Below, in pieces: positions 52,995-61,078 of a stretch of 64,000 bases of DNA; positions within the stretch are counted from its first letter, which is position 1; each line of letters opens with the position of its first letter. The stretch lies in contig CAXHNV010000001.1 in NCBI GenBank assembly GCA_964017965.1, positions 186,001 through 250,000 on the forward strand, written 5' to 3'. The stretch is from UBA2883 sp964017965 (GTDB lineage: Bacteria > Cyanobacteriota > Vampirovibrionia > Gastranaerophilales > Gastranaerophilaceae). The notes below the pieces were generated by a model. The model ran no database searches. It saw only the letters and a program-made list of their open reading frames with translations, and was not told where the DNA came from. Position numbers and translations under genes: made by a program.

Positions 52995-54338
52995 TTAATA
53001 TGTGGTTAAAACCTGTATTCCTTTGGTTATAGCAACAGAGGTCATGCTATTTTTAACCAGTTCTATCTGCTGCTCGAGCAGCTCGATTGTCGCGTCATTC
53101 TCATCCATAGGGGTAGCAAGTTTCTTTGCCGCAAGCCTGTGCATAGATTTTTGTTTTTCTTTCAATTCTTTTATTATGTTGTTATTAGCCTCAATTTGTT
53201 TCTCAAGATAAATAAGGTTAGAGCGCATGCCTGCAAGCTTCATCGTGAACTCTGCTATTGCTTTATCACGTTCTACTTGAAGCTGTTTATATTCAAGCGT
53301 TTTACGTTGGATATTGGCTCTATTCTTCATCCCGTCAAATGCGAGCATGTTAACGGAAGCTCCGACAGTGAAGTTTGATGGTCTGATATCGCCTAAACTG
53401 TCGTTGTAGCTTGTCGGGTCAGAACCGTAAATATAGTATCTGCCGTAAGTGTTTATTTTCGGGTAGTTTTGGCGCTTTGCAACCTTTATCTCAAACTCTT
53501 TTTTCTTTAGTTCTTTTTCTTTTATCCGCCAGATTATTGTCTTTGTATAATCGCAAAACGCTGTTGTATCAAAGTCCGGTTTCTTGATATCGGAAGGCTT
53601 AAGCGTGTTTATATCGTAGTCTTCACCGGTATAGAAAGCGAGCCAATTAACTGATTCCGACAGGATTGAATATAGTTCATATATTCTTTTTTCAATGTTT
53701 TGAACTTTGACATTGGCGTCGTTTAATTCTGTTTTAGAGATTTCGCCTGCGTCAAATAGCCGTTGTTTATTAGCGAGGTTCTCTTTTTGGAACTTAAGAA
53801 TCTCGTTATTGATGTCGATTTGTTTTTTGACAATAACAATCTTGCTGTAGGTATCAATAAGGTTAAGTTTAAGGTCTTGAAGCTTTTGAGCGTGTTCAAG
53901 CTCTTTGATTGTGACATCTTCTTTTGCGATATCGAGGTTCCCTTTACGCACCCCGAAGTCAAACAGATTATATGTCAGAGTTATCCCCATGACTGATTGG
54001 TAACGCGTATAAGGGTTAATAAAGGCTTCACCGATTGTCATGACTGTTGTATCGCGTGCATCGCGATAGTTTTTTGTGTATTCTGTTCCGGCGCTCGCCA
54101 TAAGTTTCGGAAAATATTCAGAGCGAGCGCCGCGAATATCCTGTTTTGAGATAAGGATATTAAAATCAGCGATTTTCAAGTCATAAGAATGTTCAAGCGC
54201 TTTAGCGCATACCGTATCAAACTCTATCTTTGACACCAATTTAGGCGACGCAACATCAACAATCGCAAAAGAGATTTGCGCTGTAAAAACAAGTATAAAT
54301 AACAATATTAAAAATCTAAACTTATATAAACCAATCAT
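52995..54338 (-). CDS. TolC-family outer membrane protein
   Basis: 447 residues. An N-terminal signal segment (FRFLILLFILVFTAQISFA) is followed by the two-fold repeated long helical pairs of outer membrane efflux proteins: VCAKALEHSYDLKIADFNIL, ...LFDAGEISKTELNDANVKV, and RQNYPKINTYGRYYIYG, LAFDGMKNRANIQRKTLEYK. It forms the outer-membrane tunnel for the ABC-MFP pair 10 nt downstream, together a complete type I system. Start ATG 54338; the divergent substrate gene begins 238 nt away. Confidence 0.93.
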   Translation of the reverse strand: MIGLYKFRFLILLFILVFTAQISFAIVDVASPKLVSKIEFDTVCAKALEHSYDLKIADFNILISKQDIRGARSEYFPKLMASAGTEYTKNYRDARDTTVMTIGEAFINPYTRYQSVMGITLTYNLFDFGVRKGNLDIAKEDVTIKELEHAQKLQDLKLNLIDTYSKIVIVKKQIDINNEILKFQKENLANKQRLFDAGEISKTELNDANVKVQNIEKRIYELYSILSESVNWLAFYTGEDYDINTLKPSDIKKPDFDTTAFCDYTKTIIWRIKEKELKKKEFEIKVAKRQNYPKINTYGRYYIYGSDPTSYNDSLGDIRPSNFTVGASVNMLAFDGMKNRANIQRKTLEYKQLQVERDKAIAEFTMKLAGMRSNLIYLEKQIEANNNIIKELKEKQKSMHRLAAKKLATPMDENDATIELLEQQIELVKNSMTSVAITKGIQVLTTY

Positions 54339-54576
54339 TCTCGTATCCGCATAAATTTAGAGCTTGTAGAATGCAAAACACAGATTGATTTAATTTCAGG
54401 GTACTTAATCCAAACCAAATAATCAAGCAAAAGCTACTCAAATGTAAAGTTTTGCAACAAAAGAGGCTGATTTTTTCGATTCCTCTTGCGTTTTTTTTGT
54501 GTATTATCGTACAAGAGCATGTAGAAGCTGGAAATGCAGTAAAGAGTAGAGTATAACAAGAAAGGGTTATAAAATT

Positions 54577-57456
54577 ATGACAAACGAAAAAACAATTATT
54601 ACTTTTGAAGACGGCAAAACTCAAAAAATTAGTCTGAAAAAAGGAGAACAGTATTATTTAGACTTCGATTCAGTTGAAGAAGCTGAAGTTGAATATAGTA
54701 TAAAAGGAAAAGACCTTATCTTAACAGTAAAACAGGATTCAGAAAAAGAGATTCAAGGCGGTTCTATTGTATTAAAGAATTACGCATCAAAAGATGTGAG
54801 CGAAGGCGTTTATTATCCGTCACCCGATGACTTACTTGATGACTACATAAGCTTCTCTGCTGCTCATAAAAAGAATTCTTTCACAGGTACAAGATTCGCT
54901 GACATGGCAGAATCTACTGAGAAAAACGAAACTTTCAAACTCGGCGCAGGCTCAAATACTATTAGTTTTGATACCAAAGCCGGTTTCGGTAAAGACACCG
55001 TAACCTTAACAAGCGGTGAAGATCTTACTCTCGATATATCAAATACTGATAATCTTTCTTATGAAGTACAAGGTAAAAACCTTGTTGTAAAAGCAAATAG
55101 CGTTTCTTACGTTGCAGAAGCTAAAGTAAGTGGCACAGTTGACGGTGTAGAAATCCCTGAAAACACTTATTCTTTCACATTAACAGAATATGAAACTCCG
55201 GATGACAGAAATGATAGTTTGAGAGGTAAATACTTATTCAAAGGCTGTGAATACGGTGACAACGGAACTTTTGAAGACGGTAAAAGAGCTATCTATCTTA
55301 CAAACAGTGATTTTAAAGAAGAATCTGTTACATTTGACGGCGCAACTCTTTCTGAATTCAGAGTTTACAAAGTTGTAAACGGTGAAAAAATCGATATCAC
55401 AGAAGAGTACAAAAAAGGCATAGCAAGTGCTAACGATGCTGATGACAGCTATAACAAAATACTTGCAGAAGAAGAAGGAATCGGCGGCTCTATAGTATTA
55501 AAAGACTATGCTGTAAAAGATAACGGCGCAGCTGTTACAATTGGAGAAGAAGATTCAGATTTAGCAGAAACTCTTGAATTTGAAGTTGTTGCAGGCAAGA
55601 AAAATACTTTCACAGGTACAAGATTCGCTGACATGGCAGAATCTACTGAGAAAAACGAAACTTTCAAACTCGGCGCAGGCTCAAATACTATTAGTTTTGA
55701 TACCAAAGCCGGTTTCGGTAAAGACACCGTAACCTTAACAAGCGGTGAAGATCTTACTCTCGATATATCAAATACTGATAATCTTTCTTATGAAGTACAA
55801 GGTAAAAACCTTGTTGTAAAAGCAAATAGCGTTTCTTACGTTGCAGAAGCTAAAGTAAGTGGCACAGTTGACGGTGTAGAAATCCCTGAAAACACTTATT
55901 CTTTCACATTAACAGAATATGAAACTCCGGATGACAGAAATGATAGTTTGAGAGGTAAATACTTATTCAAAGGCTGTGAATACGGTGACAACGGAACTTT
56001 TGAAGACGGTAAAAGAGCTATCTATCTTACAAACAGTGATTTTAAAGAAGAATCTGTTACATTTGACGGCGCAACTCTTTCTGAATTCAGAGTTTACAAA
56101 GTTGTAAACGGTGAAAAAATCGATATCACAGAAGAGTACAAAAAAGGCATAGCAAGTGCTAACGATGCTGATGACAGCTATAACAAAATACTTGCAGAAG
56201 AAGAAGGAATCGGCGGCTCTATAGTATTAAAAGACTATGCTGTAAAAGATAACGGCGCAGCTGTTACAATTGGAGTAGAAGATTCAGATTTAGCAGAAAC
56301 TCTTGAATTTGAAGTTGTTGCAGGCAAGAAAAATACTTTCACAGGTACACGCTTGAATAACACTGCAACATCAACAGAAAAGAACGATACTTTCAAACTC
56401 GGTACAGGTAAAGACACAATTACTTTCGGTGAAAACTTCGGTAAAGATACCGTTGTATTATCAAAAGGCGAAGAATTAACATTAAATTTTGCTGAAGATA
56501 CTGAGTTAACTTACTCTAAAAATGGTAATAACATCATTCTTACAGACAAAAATAACAACTCTGTAACCATTAAAGACTACTTGAAAGGTAACGCAATGGT
56601 CTCTGTTGGTTCAGATGATTTAACAGACTTGATAAACAACTCTGAATCAGAGTTCCTTACTTACGGCAAGGGCGCAGATTACAAAAAAGCCCAAACTTTG
56701 AAAGGTACATTATTAGACGAAACTTTCGTTAGCGGTAAAGGTAACGATAAACTTTATGGCGGCGGGGGTACAAACACTTATCAATTCGCAGCAGGAAGCG
56801 GAAAAGATACTGTTTATGCAACAGGTGAACAAGATACCTTGAACTTTGACGAAGATGTTAAATTAACTTATTCACGTAAAGGTAACGATATCGTTATAAC
56901 CGGAACCAAAACCGCTGATGATAAATCAGAAGTAGTAAATCAGGTTACTGTTAAAAACTACCTTAAAGGTGAACAATACGTATACGTTGGAGAAAACGAA
57001 CTCATTAACGAATTAAACGCTCAAGGTTTCACTTACGGCAACGCTGAATCTAAGAAGGCTCAAAAATTGAGCGGTTCATTACTTGATGAAACATTTGTTG
57101 GCGGAGCGAAAGCAGATAAAATCTACACAGGTTCAGGCGATGACACAATCAACGCAGGTGCCGGTAACGATACTATCTACGTAAACGGCGAAGGCACAAA
57201 ATCAATCACTATCGGCAAAGCTGACGGCAACGATACTATCGTAATGTCAAGCGAAGCTGATTTGGAACTAACTTACGGTGGTGAAGGCGAACCTCGATAC
57301 GTAAGAAAAGGCAACGACTTAGTTATAAGTTATAAATATTCAGACGTTGAAAAAGAACAGGTTACTACAATCAAGAACTACTATAAGTATACTGATCTTG
57401 ATTCTGAGCCCGATTCTGAATATGGCGCAACTTTAACAGTTAACGAAAAAAGGTAG
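54577..57456 (+). CDS. RTX-like secreted repeat protein, N-terminal ORF (frameshifted)
   Basis: 959 residues, acidic, with no signal peptide. It is the likely cargo of the adjacent type I system. Residues about 101-343 and 344-586 are a 243-residue repeat present twice, nearly identical in DNA; a third diverged unit follows (FTGTRLNNTATSTEKNDTFK). The motif FKLGAGSNTISF/FGKDTVTL recurs. Near 770-880 are RTX-type lines, GKGNDKLYGGGGTNTYQF and GSGDDTINAGAGNDTIYV (Ca-binding GGxGxDxU pattern). The stop at 57454-57456 follows an A6 run; one extra A would join it to the ORF at 57468, which carries the expected C-terminal signal. So the gene may be broken, phase-variable or mis-assembled. Confidence 0.9.
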   Translation: MTNEKTIITFEDGKTQKISLKKGEQYYLDFDSVEEAEVEYSIKGKDLILTVKQDSEKEIQGGSIVLKNYASKDVSEGVYYPSPDDLLDDYISFSAAHKKNSFTGTRFADMAESTEKNETFKLGAGSNTISFDTKAGFGKDTVTLTSGEDLTLDISNTDNLSYEVQGKNLVVKANSVSYVAEAKVSGTVDGVEIPENTYSFTLTEYETPDDRNDSLRGKYLFKGCEYGDNGTFEDGKRAIYLTNSDFKEESVTFDGATLSEFRVYKVVNGEKIDITEEYKKGIASANDADDSYNKILAEEEGIGGSIVLKDYAVKDNGAAVTIGEEDSDLAETLEFEVVAGKKNTFTGTRFADMAESTEKNETFKLGAGSNTISFDTKAGFGKDTVTLTSGEDLTLDISNTDNLSYEVQGKNLVVKANSVSYVAEAKVSGTVDGVEIPENTYSFTLTEYETPDDRNDSLRGKYLFKGCEYGDNGTFEDGKRAIYLTNSDFKEESVTFDGATLSEFRVYKVVNGEKIDITEEYKKGIASANDADDSYNKILAEEEGIGGSIVLKDYAVKDNGAAVTIGVEDSDLAETLEFEVVAGKKNTFTGTRLNNTATSTEKNDTFKLGTGKDTITFGENFGKDTVVLSKGEELTLNFAEDTELTYSKNGNNIILTDKNNNSVTIKDYLKGNAMVSVGSDDLTDLINNSESEFLTYGKGADYKKAQTLKGTLLDETFVSGKGNDKLYGGGGTNTYQFAAGSGKDTVYATGEQDTLNFDEDVKLTYSRKGNDIVITGTKTADDKSEVVNQVTVKNYLKGEQYVYVGENELINELNAQGFTYGNAESKKAQKLSGSLLDETFVGGAKADKIYTGSGDDTINAGAGNDTIYVNGEGTKSITIGKADGNDTIVMSSEADLELTYGGEGEPRYVRKGNDLVISYKYSDVEKEQVTTIKNYYKYTDLDSEPDSEYGATLTVNEKR
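54878..55606 (+). repeat. 729-bp tandem repeat, copy 1
   Basis: First copy of a 729-bp (243-codon) in-frame tandem duplication inside the RTX-like gene. By eye it matches the next 729 bases except A55547 versus T56276 (GAA to GTA, Glu to Val). Confidence 0.93.
55607..56335 (+). repeat. 729-bp tandem repeat, copy 2
   Basis: Second copy, starting at CTTTCACAGG exactly 729 nt after copy 1. A third unit begins alike (TACTTTCACAGGTAC) and then diverges. Confidence 0.93.
57446..57451 (+). other. A6 run at the RTX frameshift
   Basis: In the frame of the upstream ORF the run reads GAA AAA AGG TAG. Moving back one base (or adding one A) reads AAA AAG GTA GTA ACT AAT GAT ATG and continues without a stop to 58010. 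A single homopolymer length change therefore decides whether one 1140-residue protein is made. Confidence 0.8.
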
Positions 57457-57467
57457 TAACTAATGAT

Positions 57468-58010
57468 ATGGTTGGTACAGAAGTAACCGGAAGCGCTAAA
57501 AACGACACATATAACTTTGATGAATATGCTCAAAACGCTGAAATCATTGTTACAGATAAAAAAGGTAACGATATCTACAACGTTGAAGACTTCCGCACAA
57601 ATATCATTATCGATGACAGAGCCGGCAGAGATACGTTGAACGTTGGTGTTTCAACTGATCATATGGCAATCATGTTCAACGTAACAAAAGAAGGTCAAGC
57701 AAACGGTTCATTATTCTTAGCTGAAAAAGTAGAAGATGTAGTCAACGAAATCGGCAATGCTGTTGAAATTGTCAACTACTTCGGTAAAGGTAAGATTGAA
57801 ACAATTACTTCTTATGAAGGTGAAGACATTGAGGCAGTGGATATGTCAAACTGGGTAGCTAAAGTTACATCAGATGTCCAAAGCTGGTTAGGCGGTACAG
57901 ATTACGCTGATGCAATGGCTGTACTTGAAAGTGGAAACGAAACTGATATCACAGCATTGTTAGCTGTATATCAAAACGCTTCTTATGAAGCTGCAACACC
58001 GGTTGCATAA
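57468..58010 (+). CDS. C-terminal ORF of the RTX-like protein (frameshifted)
   Basis: 180 residues from the first ATG; the frame is open back to 57444. EVTGSAKNDTYNFDEYAQNA and KKGNDIYNVEDF, DDRAGRDTLNVGVS are RTX-like lines that continue the upstream ORF, and the tail SWLGGTDYADAMAVLE ... ASYEAATPVA has the acidic/hydrophobic pattern of type I C-terminal secretion signals. There is no Shine-Dalgarno before the ATG, so separate translation is unlikely. Probably the true C-terminus of the substrate, coordinates 54577-58010 if joined. Followed by a strong terminator. Confidence 0.75.
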   Translation: MVGTEVTGSAKNDTYNFDEYAQNAEIIVTDKKGNDIYNVEDFRTNIIIDDRAGRDTLNVGVSTDHMAIMFNVTKEGQANGSLFLAEKVEDVVNEIGNAVEIVNYFGKGKIETITSYEGEDIEAVDMSNWVAKVTSDVQSWLGGTDYADAMAVLESGNETDITALLAVYQNASYEAATPVA

Positions 58011-58030
58011 AAAATAGTCAACTCTATTGG

Positions 58031-58064
58031 AAGCCCTGAGCCTTAAGGCTCAGGGCTTTATTTT
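58031..58064 (+). terminator. Intrinsic terminator after the RTX-like gene
   Basis: AAGCCCTGAGCC pairs with GGCTCAGGGCTT around TTAA, then TATTTT. Twelve-bp stem. Confidence 0.88.
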
Positions 58065-58132
58065 GCTTAACATTTATTCAAACTCATGGCAATTTTTGGT
58101 TTTATGGGTGTTAAAATTATTGTAGGTATACC

Positions 58133-58918
58133 ATGAACTTAACAATAAACGACAACATCAATACTATGTATCAACTACAACAGTCCACTGTTAAAAGACC
58201 TGTTGTTAACAATAACGTTGTCACAACACCGGAAGAGAACCCGAAAGAATACCACAGAAGAAAGAACGGAGTAGCTTTATGTACAGCACTCGGAGTGGCA
58301 GCAAGCATAGCTATTTTAGCTAAGTTTGACAAAACAAAGAAATACTCGCTCTCACCGAAGAAAATATTCTCAACCCCGCTGAAAGACACATATTTAGGTT
58401 CTGTTAAATACGAATCAAAAGAAGTAATCAGTATGGGTTTAGGTTCTTGTCTTGGCGGACTGCTCGGCGGAGCAATGTTCGATAAACGAAAAGACAAGAA
58501 CATGAAAGAAAAGGTAGAAGAAGCCGTCGTAGGTATAACCAACATCTCATTACCTATCGTCTTTGTAGAAGGACTCTCTCACGTAGGAGAGAAAGTAACC
58601 AATAGTCTGCAAGGCTGGGTAGCAAAAGGCGGAATGGGAAGAAAAATACTTGCTGAATCACCAAAAGTAGCAGGCTCAGTAGTAGGTCTGTTATCCGGTG
58701 TTTACCTTGCAAACAGGCTCTCTCACCAGATAAACAAACACGTATTCAACAAACAGGTCGATGATAGACCTGTCAAATTAAAAGACTATGCAGCGCATAT
58801 CGACGATATTTGTGTAGCAGCAACATTTGTCGCACAGGGCAACCCGCTGACACAAGCTGTCTCCAGAATCATTCCGGCAGCACTCTGCGTAGCAGGTAAC
58901 GAAGTCGGTAACAAATAG
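58133..58918 (+). CDS. Hypothetical membrane protein
   Basis: 261 residues. After a hydrophilic stretch of about 45 residues come hydrophobic segments: GVALCTALGVAASIAILAKF (about 45-64), VISMGLGSCLGGLLGGAMF (about 100-118), ITNISLPIVFVEGLSHVG (about 137-154) and SPKVAGSVVGLLSGVYLANR (about 180-199), with Gly-zipper character. It recalls lineage-specific membrane proteins; I assign no function. TAGG lies a few nt before the ATG. Converges with the Bax-inhibitor family gene, 2 nt apart. Confidence 0.75.
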   Translation: MNLTINDNINTMYQLQQSTVKRPVVNNNVVTTPEENPKEYHRRKNGVALCTALGVAASIAILAKFDKTKKYSLSPKKIFSTPLKDTYLGSVKYESKEVISMGLGSCLGGLLGGAMFDKRKDKNMKEKVEEAVVGITNISLPIVFVEGLSHVGEKVTNSLQGWVAKGGMGRKILAESPKVAGSVVGLLSGVYLANRLSHQINKHVFNKQVDDRPVKLKDYAAHIDDICVAATFVAQGNPLTQAVSRIIPAALCVAGNEVGNK

Positions 58919-58920
58919 GT

Positions 58921-59652
58921 TTATCTGTCTCTTAACTTAGCTAAAAGTCTCAATATTTCGAGGTATAACCAAACCAACGTAACCATAAGACCGAATGCAC
59001 CGTACCATTCGAAATCTTTTGGAAGCATGTTTTGAACACCTTTTTCGATGAAATCGAAATCAAGAATTAAATTAAGTGCCGCAATACCTACAACAATAAT
59101 ACTGAACCCAATACCAATAGAACCATTACCAAATATAGCAGGAATACTATAGTGGAAGAAAGACGCAATCCATTGAATTAGATACAATACCGCGATTGAT
59201 ACCGTAGATATAAAAACTACGCTTCTAAACTTATCAGTACATTTGATTATATTGAACCTATATAACCCCAACATAGACAACATAGCTGCAAAAGTAGCAA
59301 GCACAGCCTGAATAACAATACCCGGATAAGCTTGATTAAATACAGCAGAAATACCGCCTAAAAATAAGCCCTCACAGATTGCATACAATGTCATAAAAAC
59401 CTTATTACGTGTAAACGCAGAGATAAGCGCAAACACAAACCCCGCAATAAGTCCTACCATCATAAGCATATTAACCTTATCAACAGCACCAATAGTAAAC
59501 TGGTTCCACGTATAAGCCGCAGGAATCATCGCACATAAAAACATCAAAAACGCTTTGTCCAATGTTCCGGCTACAGTCATAGTTCCGCCTACAATGACTC
59601 TATCACCTGAGCGAACCTCACCAAAATTATCGTTTAATATAGGGTTTGCCAT
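58921..59652 (-). CDS. Bax inhibitor-1/YccA-family membrane protein
   Basis: 243 residues with seven predicted membrane segments. FALISAFTRNKVFMTLYAIC, EGLFLGGISAVFNQAYPGIV and LNLILDFDFIEKGVQNMLPK (the di-aspartyl pH-sensor region of the family) are typical of the Bax1-I/DUF4870-like bacterial branch with an N-terminal MTVAGTLDKAF lead. Bacterial relatives such as BsYetJ are pH-dependent calcium leak channels, and YccA modulates FtsH. Shine-Dalgarno AAGGAG lies 6 nt before the ATG. Confidence 0.9.
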   Translation of the reverse strand: MANPILNDNFGEVRSGDRVIVGGTMTVAGTLDKAFLMFLCAMIPAAYTWNQFTIGAVDKVNMLMMVGLIAGFVFALISAFTRNKVFMTLYAICEGLFLGGISAVFNQAYPGIVIQAVLATFAAMLSMLGLYRFNIIKCTDKFRSVVFISTVSIAVLYLIQWIASFFHYSIPAIFGNGSIGIGFSIIVVGIAALNLILDFDFIEKGVQNMLPKDFEWYGAFGLMVTLVWLYLEILRLLAKLRDR

Positions 59653-59839
59653 ATCTTTCTCCTTATATAATATACGATTATATTATACAACTTTTTTTGC
59701 AATACCCCAACAGTATTAAGCTTTTCTTAATGTTTTATTAACTTTTGTAACGAAAATAACCCGTCGTGAAATCAGAGGTCGAGTATATACTTTATATATA
59801 TGTAAGCATTAAATAACACGAAGCAAGAGAGAGTGAGCG

Positions 59840-60007
59840 ATGTCAGTAATTAACACATACGACATAAATGCAAAAGCAAACATTATTTCAGAAGAGTTGA
59901 AAAAAGTTGACTCAGCTGAAAACGACGAATCTTGTATATTGTATAAAGAAATGCAGCTTATGGCAATGAACAATATGCAAAGATTTAAACTAGGTTTAAA
60001 AAAATAA
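59840..60007 (+). CDS. Small hypothetical protein, 55 aa
   Basis: MSVINTYDINAKANIISEEL, then KKVDSAENDESCILYKEMQL and MAMNNMQRFKLGLKK. Preceded by GAGAGAGTGAGCG and a long AT-rich promoter region, and followed by a terminator at 60042, so it is a single-gene unit. Mostly helical, no signal peptide. No homologue recognised; the Shine-Dalgarno-like leader and dedicated terminator support a real gene. Confidence 0.6.
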   Translation: MSVINTYDINAKANIISEELKKVDSAENDESCILYKEMQLMAMNNMQRFKLGLKK

Positions 60008-60041
60008 CTTAACTCAACTTAATTCCCACTAACTTAATTTT

Positions 60042-60074
60042 AGCGTCTGATATTCTTCAGTCGCTTTTCTTTTT
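60042..60074 (+). terminator. Terminator after the small 59840 gene
   Basis: AGCG and CTGA pair with TCAG and CGCT around a short loop, then TTTTCTTTTT. Confidence 0.6.
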
Positions 60075-60111
60075 ATACACCATACAGATGATTTGTTTTT
60101 TGGTTGAAATG

Positions 60112-60128
60112 CTACACTATATGTGTAG
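60112..60128. promoter_or_regulatory. Inverted repeat in the promoter of the 60155 gene
   Basis: CTACAC-TATAT-GTGTAG is a perfect 6-bp inverted repeat. It sits between TTGAAA (60104-60109) and TAGAAT (60126-60131), a possible -35/-10 pair with 16-bp spacing, the usual position for a repressor site. Confidence 0.45.
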
Positions 60129-60154
60129 AATATCACATTAAGAAGGAAGTATAA

Positions 60155-60682
60155 ATGGAAATTAAAGCTATCTTAGGTGCTAAATTCGGTCACTTAAGTA
60201 TAAACAAAAAAACATCTTCAAACCCTTTTGAACACAATAGTTTCAAAGGTAAATCATTCACAGGCAGCGTATTACCGTTCGCTGATGTATTTCAATCAAT
60301 TAAACCTATGGAACAAAAGCCAAACAAGATTAAAATGGTTGCAAGTGCAGTTGTAGGAGCTATGAACAACTTCAAAACAAGCATAACTCAACCAATCATC
60401 AAATTTGCACACAACGTAAAAGAAACATTCCACAACGGCATAGAAGCTATGAAATCAACTAAAAACTCTATCGCTGAAATGGGAAGAAACGTTCAAGACA
60501 GAATCTCAAGTGTGTTCCACAGCCATGCAAATATAGCGGAAGAAACCGGTGCACCGAAAATCTTGAAAGCTAAACATATCAATAACCAGGCATCTATTCA
60601 GGATTTACGCACAACATGGCTAGCGGAAAACGCCAGAATCAGCCTTGAAAATGCGCTTAAAGAAGAAAGGGTGGCTGCATAA
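60155..60682 (+). CDS. Hypothetical protein, 175 aa
   Basis: The N-terminus MEIKAILGAKFGHLSINKKT then NSFKGKSFTGSVLPF is followed by a long amphipathic helical region (about 55-175) rich in Met, Lys, Asn. No signal peptide of classical type. AAGGAAG lies 7 nt before the ATG. Its last base overlaps the next ATG (TAATG), so the two are cotranslated. The NSFKG/SFTG segment near residue 28-37 is a short aromatic-Gly motif I suspect recurs in lineage-specific proteins. Function unknown. Confidence 0.7.
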   Translation: MEIKAILGAKFGHLSINKKTSSNPFEHNSFKGKSFTGSVLPFADVFQSIKPMEQKPNKIKMVASAVVGAMNNFKTSITQPIIKFAHNVKETFHNGIEAMKSTKNSIAEMGRNVQDRISSVFHSHANIAEETGAPKILKAKHINNQASIQDLRTTWLAENARISLENALKEERVAA

Positions 60683-61041
60683 TGAATAGTACAATAGAAA
60701 AAGTTATCAGCGCTCTTGAAACCCACGAAGATATGGAATCAATCGCAGTATTAGAAGAATTGGGTACAAACTCAGCCGACGCTGAAATCAGAGAAAGAAC
60801 AGCTCAAGCATTAGTCAGAAAAAACATCCACGATTCTTTAAAAGTCGTTATCATCAACGAAGGCAAAGGAATCAACGACATGAGCCCTGTTGTCGCAATG
60901 AGCACGGTAAACGAAATCTTGGCACTTGATGATAAATCAGAAGCAATAAAGATTCTGGATGATACAATCAATATGCACTCCGTGCAAGAAGTCAGAGAGA
61001 ACGCAAGTTCAGTCAAGTCGCTTCTTTCACTAAGTGAATAA
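60682..61041 (+). CDS. HEAT-like repeat hypothetical protein
   Basis: 119 residues, all helical: ALETHEDMESIAVLEELGTN, AEIRERTAQALVRKN, VAMSTVNEILALDDKSEAIK and VQEVRENASSVKSLLSL form helix pairs of HEAT-repeat type. Probably a protein-binding partner of the 175-residue protein with which it is translationally coupled (1-nt overlap). Followed by a bidirectional terminator. Confidence 0.7.
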   Translation: MNSTIEKVISALETHEDMESIAVLEELGTNSADAEIRERTAQALVRKNIHDSLKVVIINEGKGINDMSPVVAMSTVNEILALDDKSEAIKILDDTINMHSVQEVRENASSVKSLLSLSE

Positions 61042-61043
61042 AC

Positions 61044-61078
61044 AAAAAAAAGAACCTCATAAAAAGGTTCTTTTTTTT
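61044..61078. terminator. Bidirectional terminator
   Basis: An A-tract plus AGAACCT pairs with AGGTTCT plus a T-tract around a 7-nt loop. It serves the + gene ending at 61041 and the - gene ending at 61077. Confidence 0.85.

Noticed and set aside
54322..54624. 100-codon minus-strand ORF across the tolC/RTX divergent region
   Set aside because: It covers the promoter region and starts of both genes, has low-complexity Cys/Phe composition and no ribosome-binding site.
54878..56335. CRISPR array or transposon
   Set aside because: The repeat unit is a 729-bp coding sequence in frame with its gene, without spacers, terminal inverted repeats or transposase.
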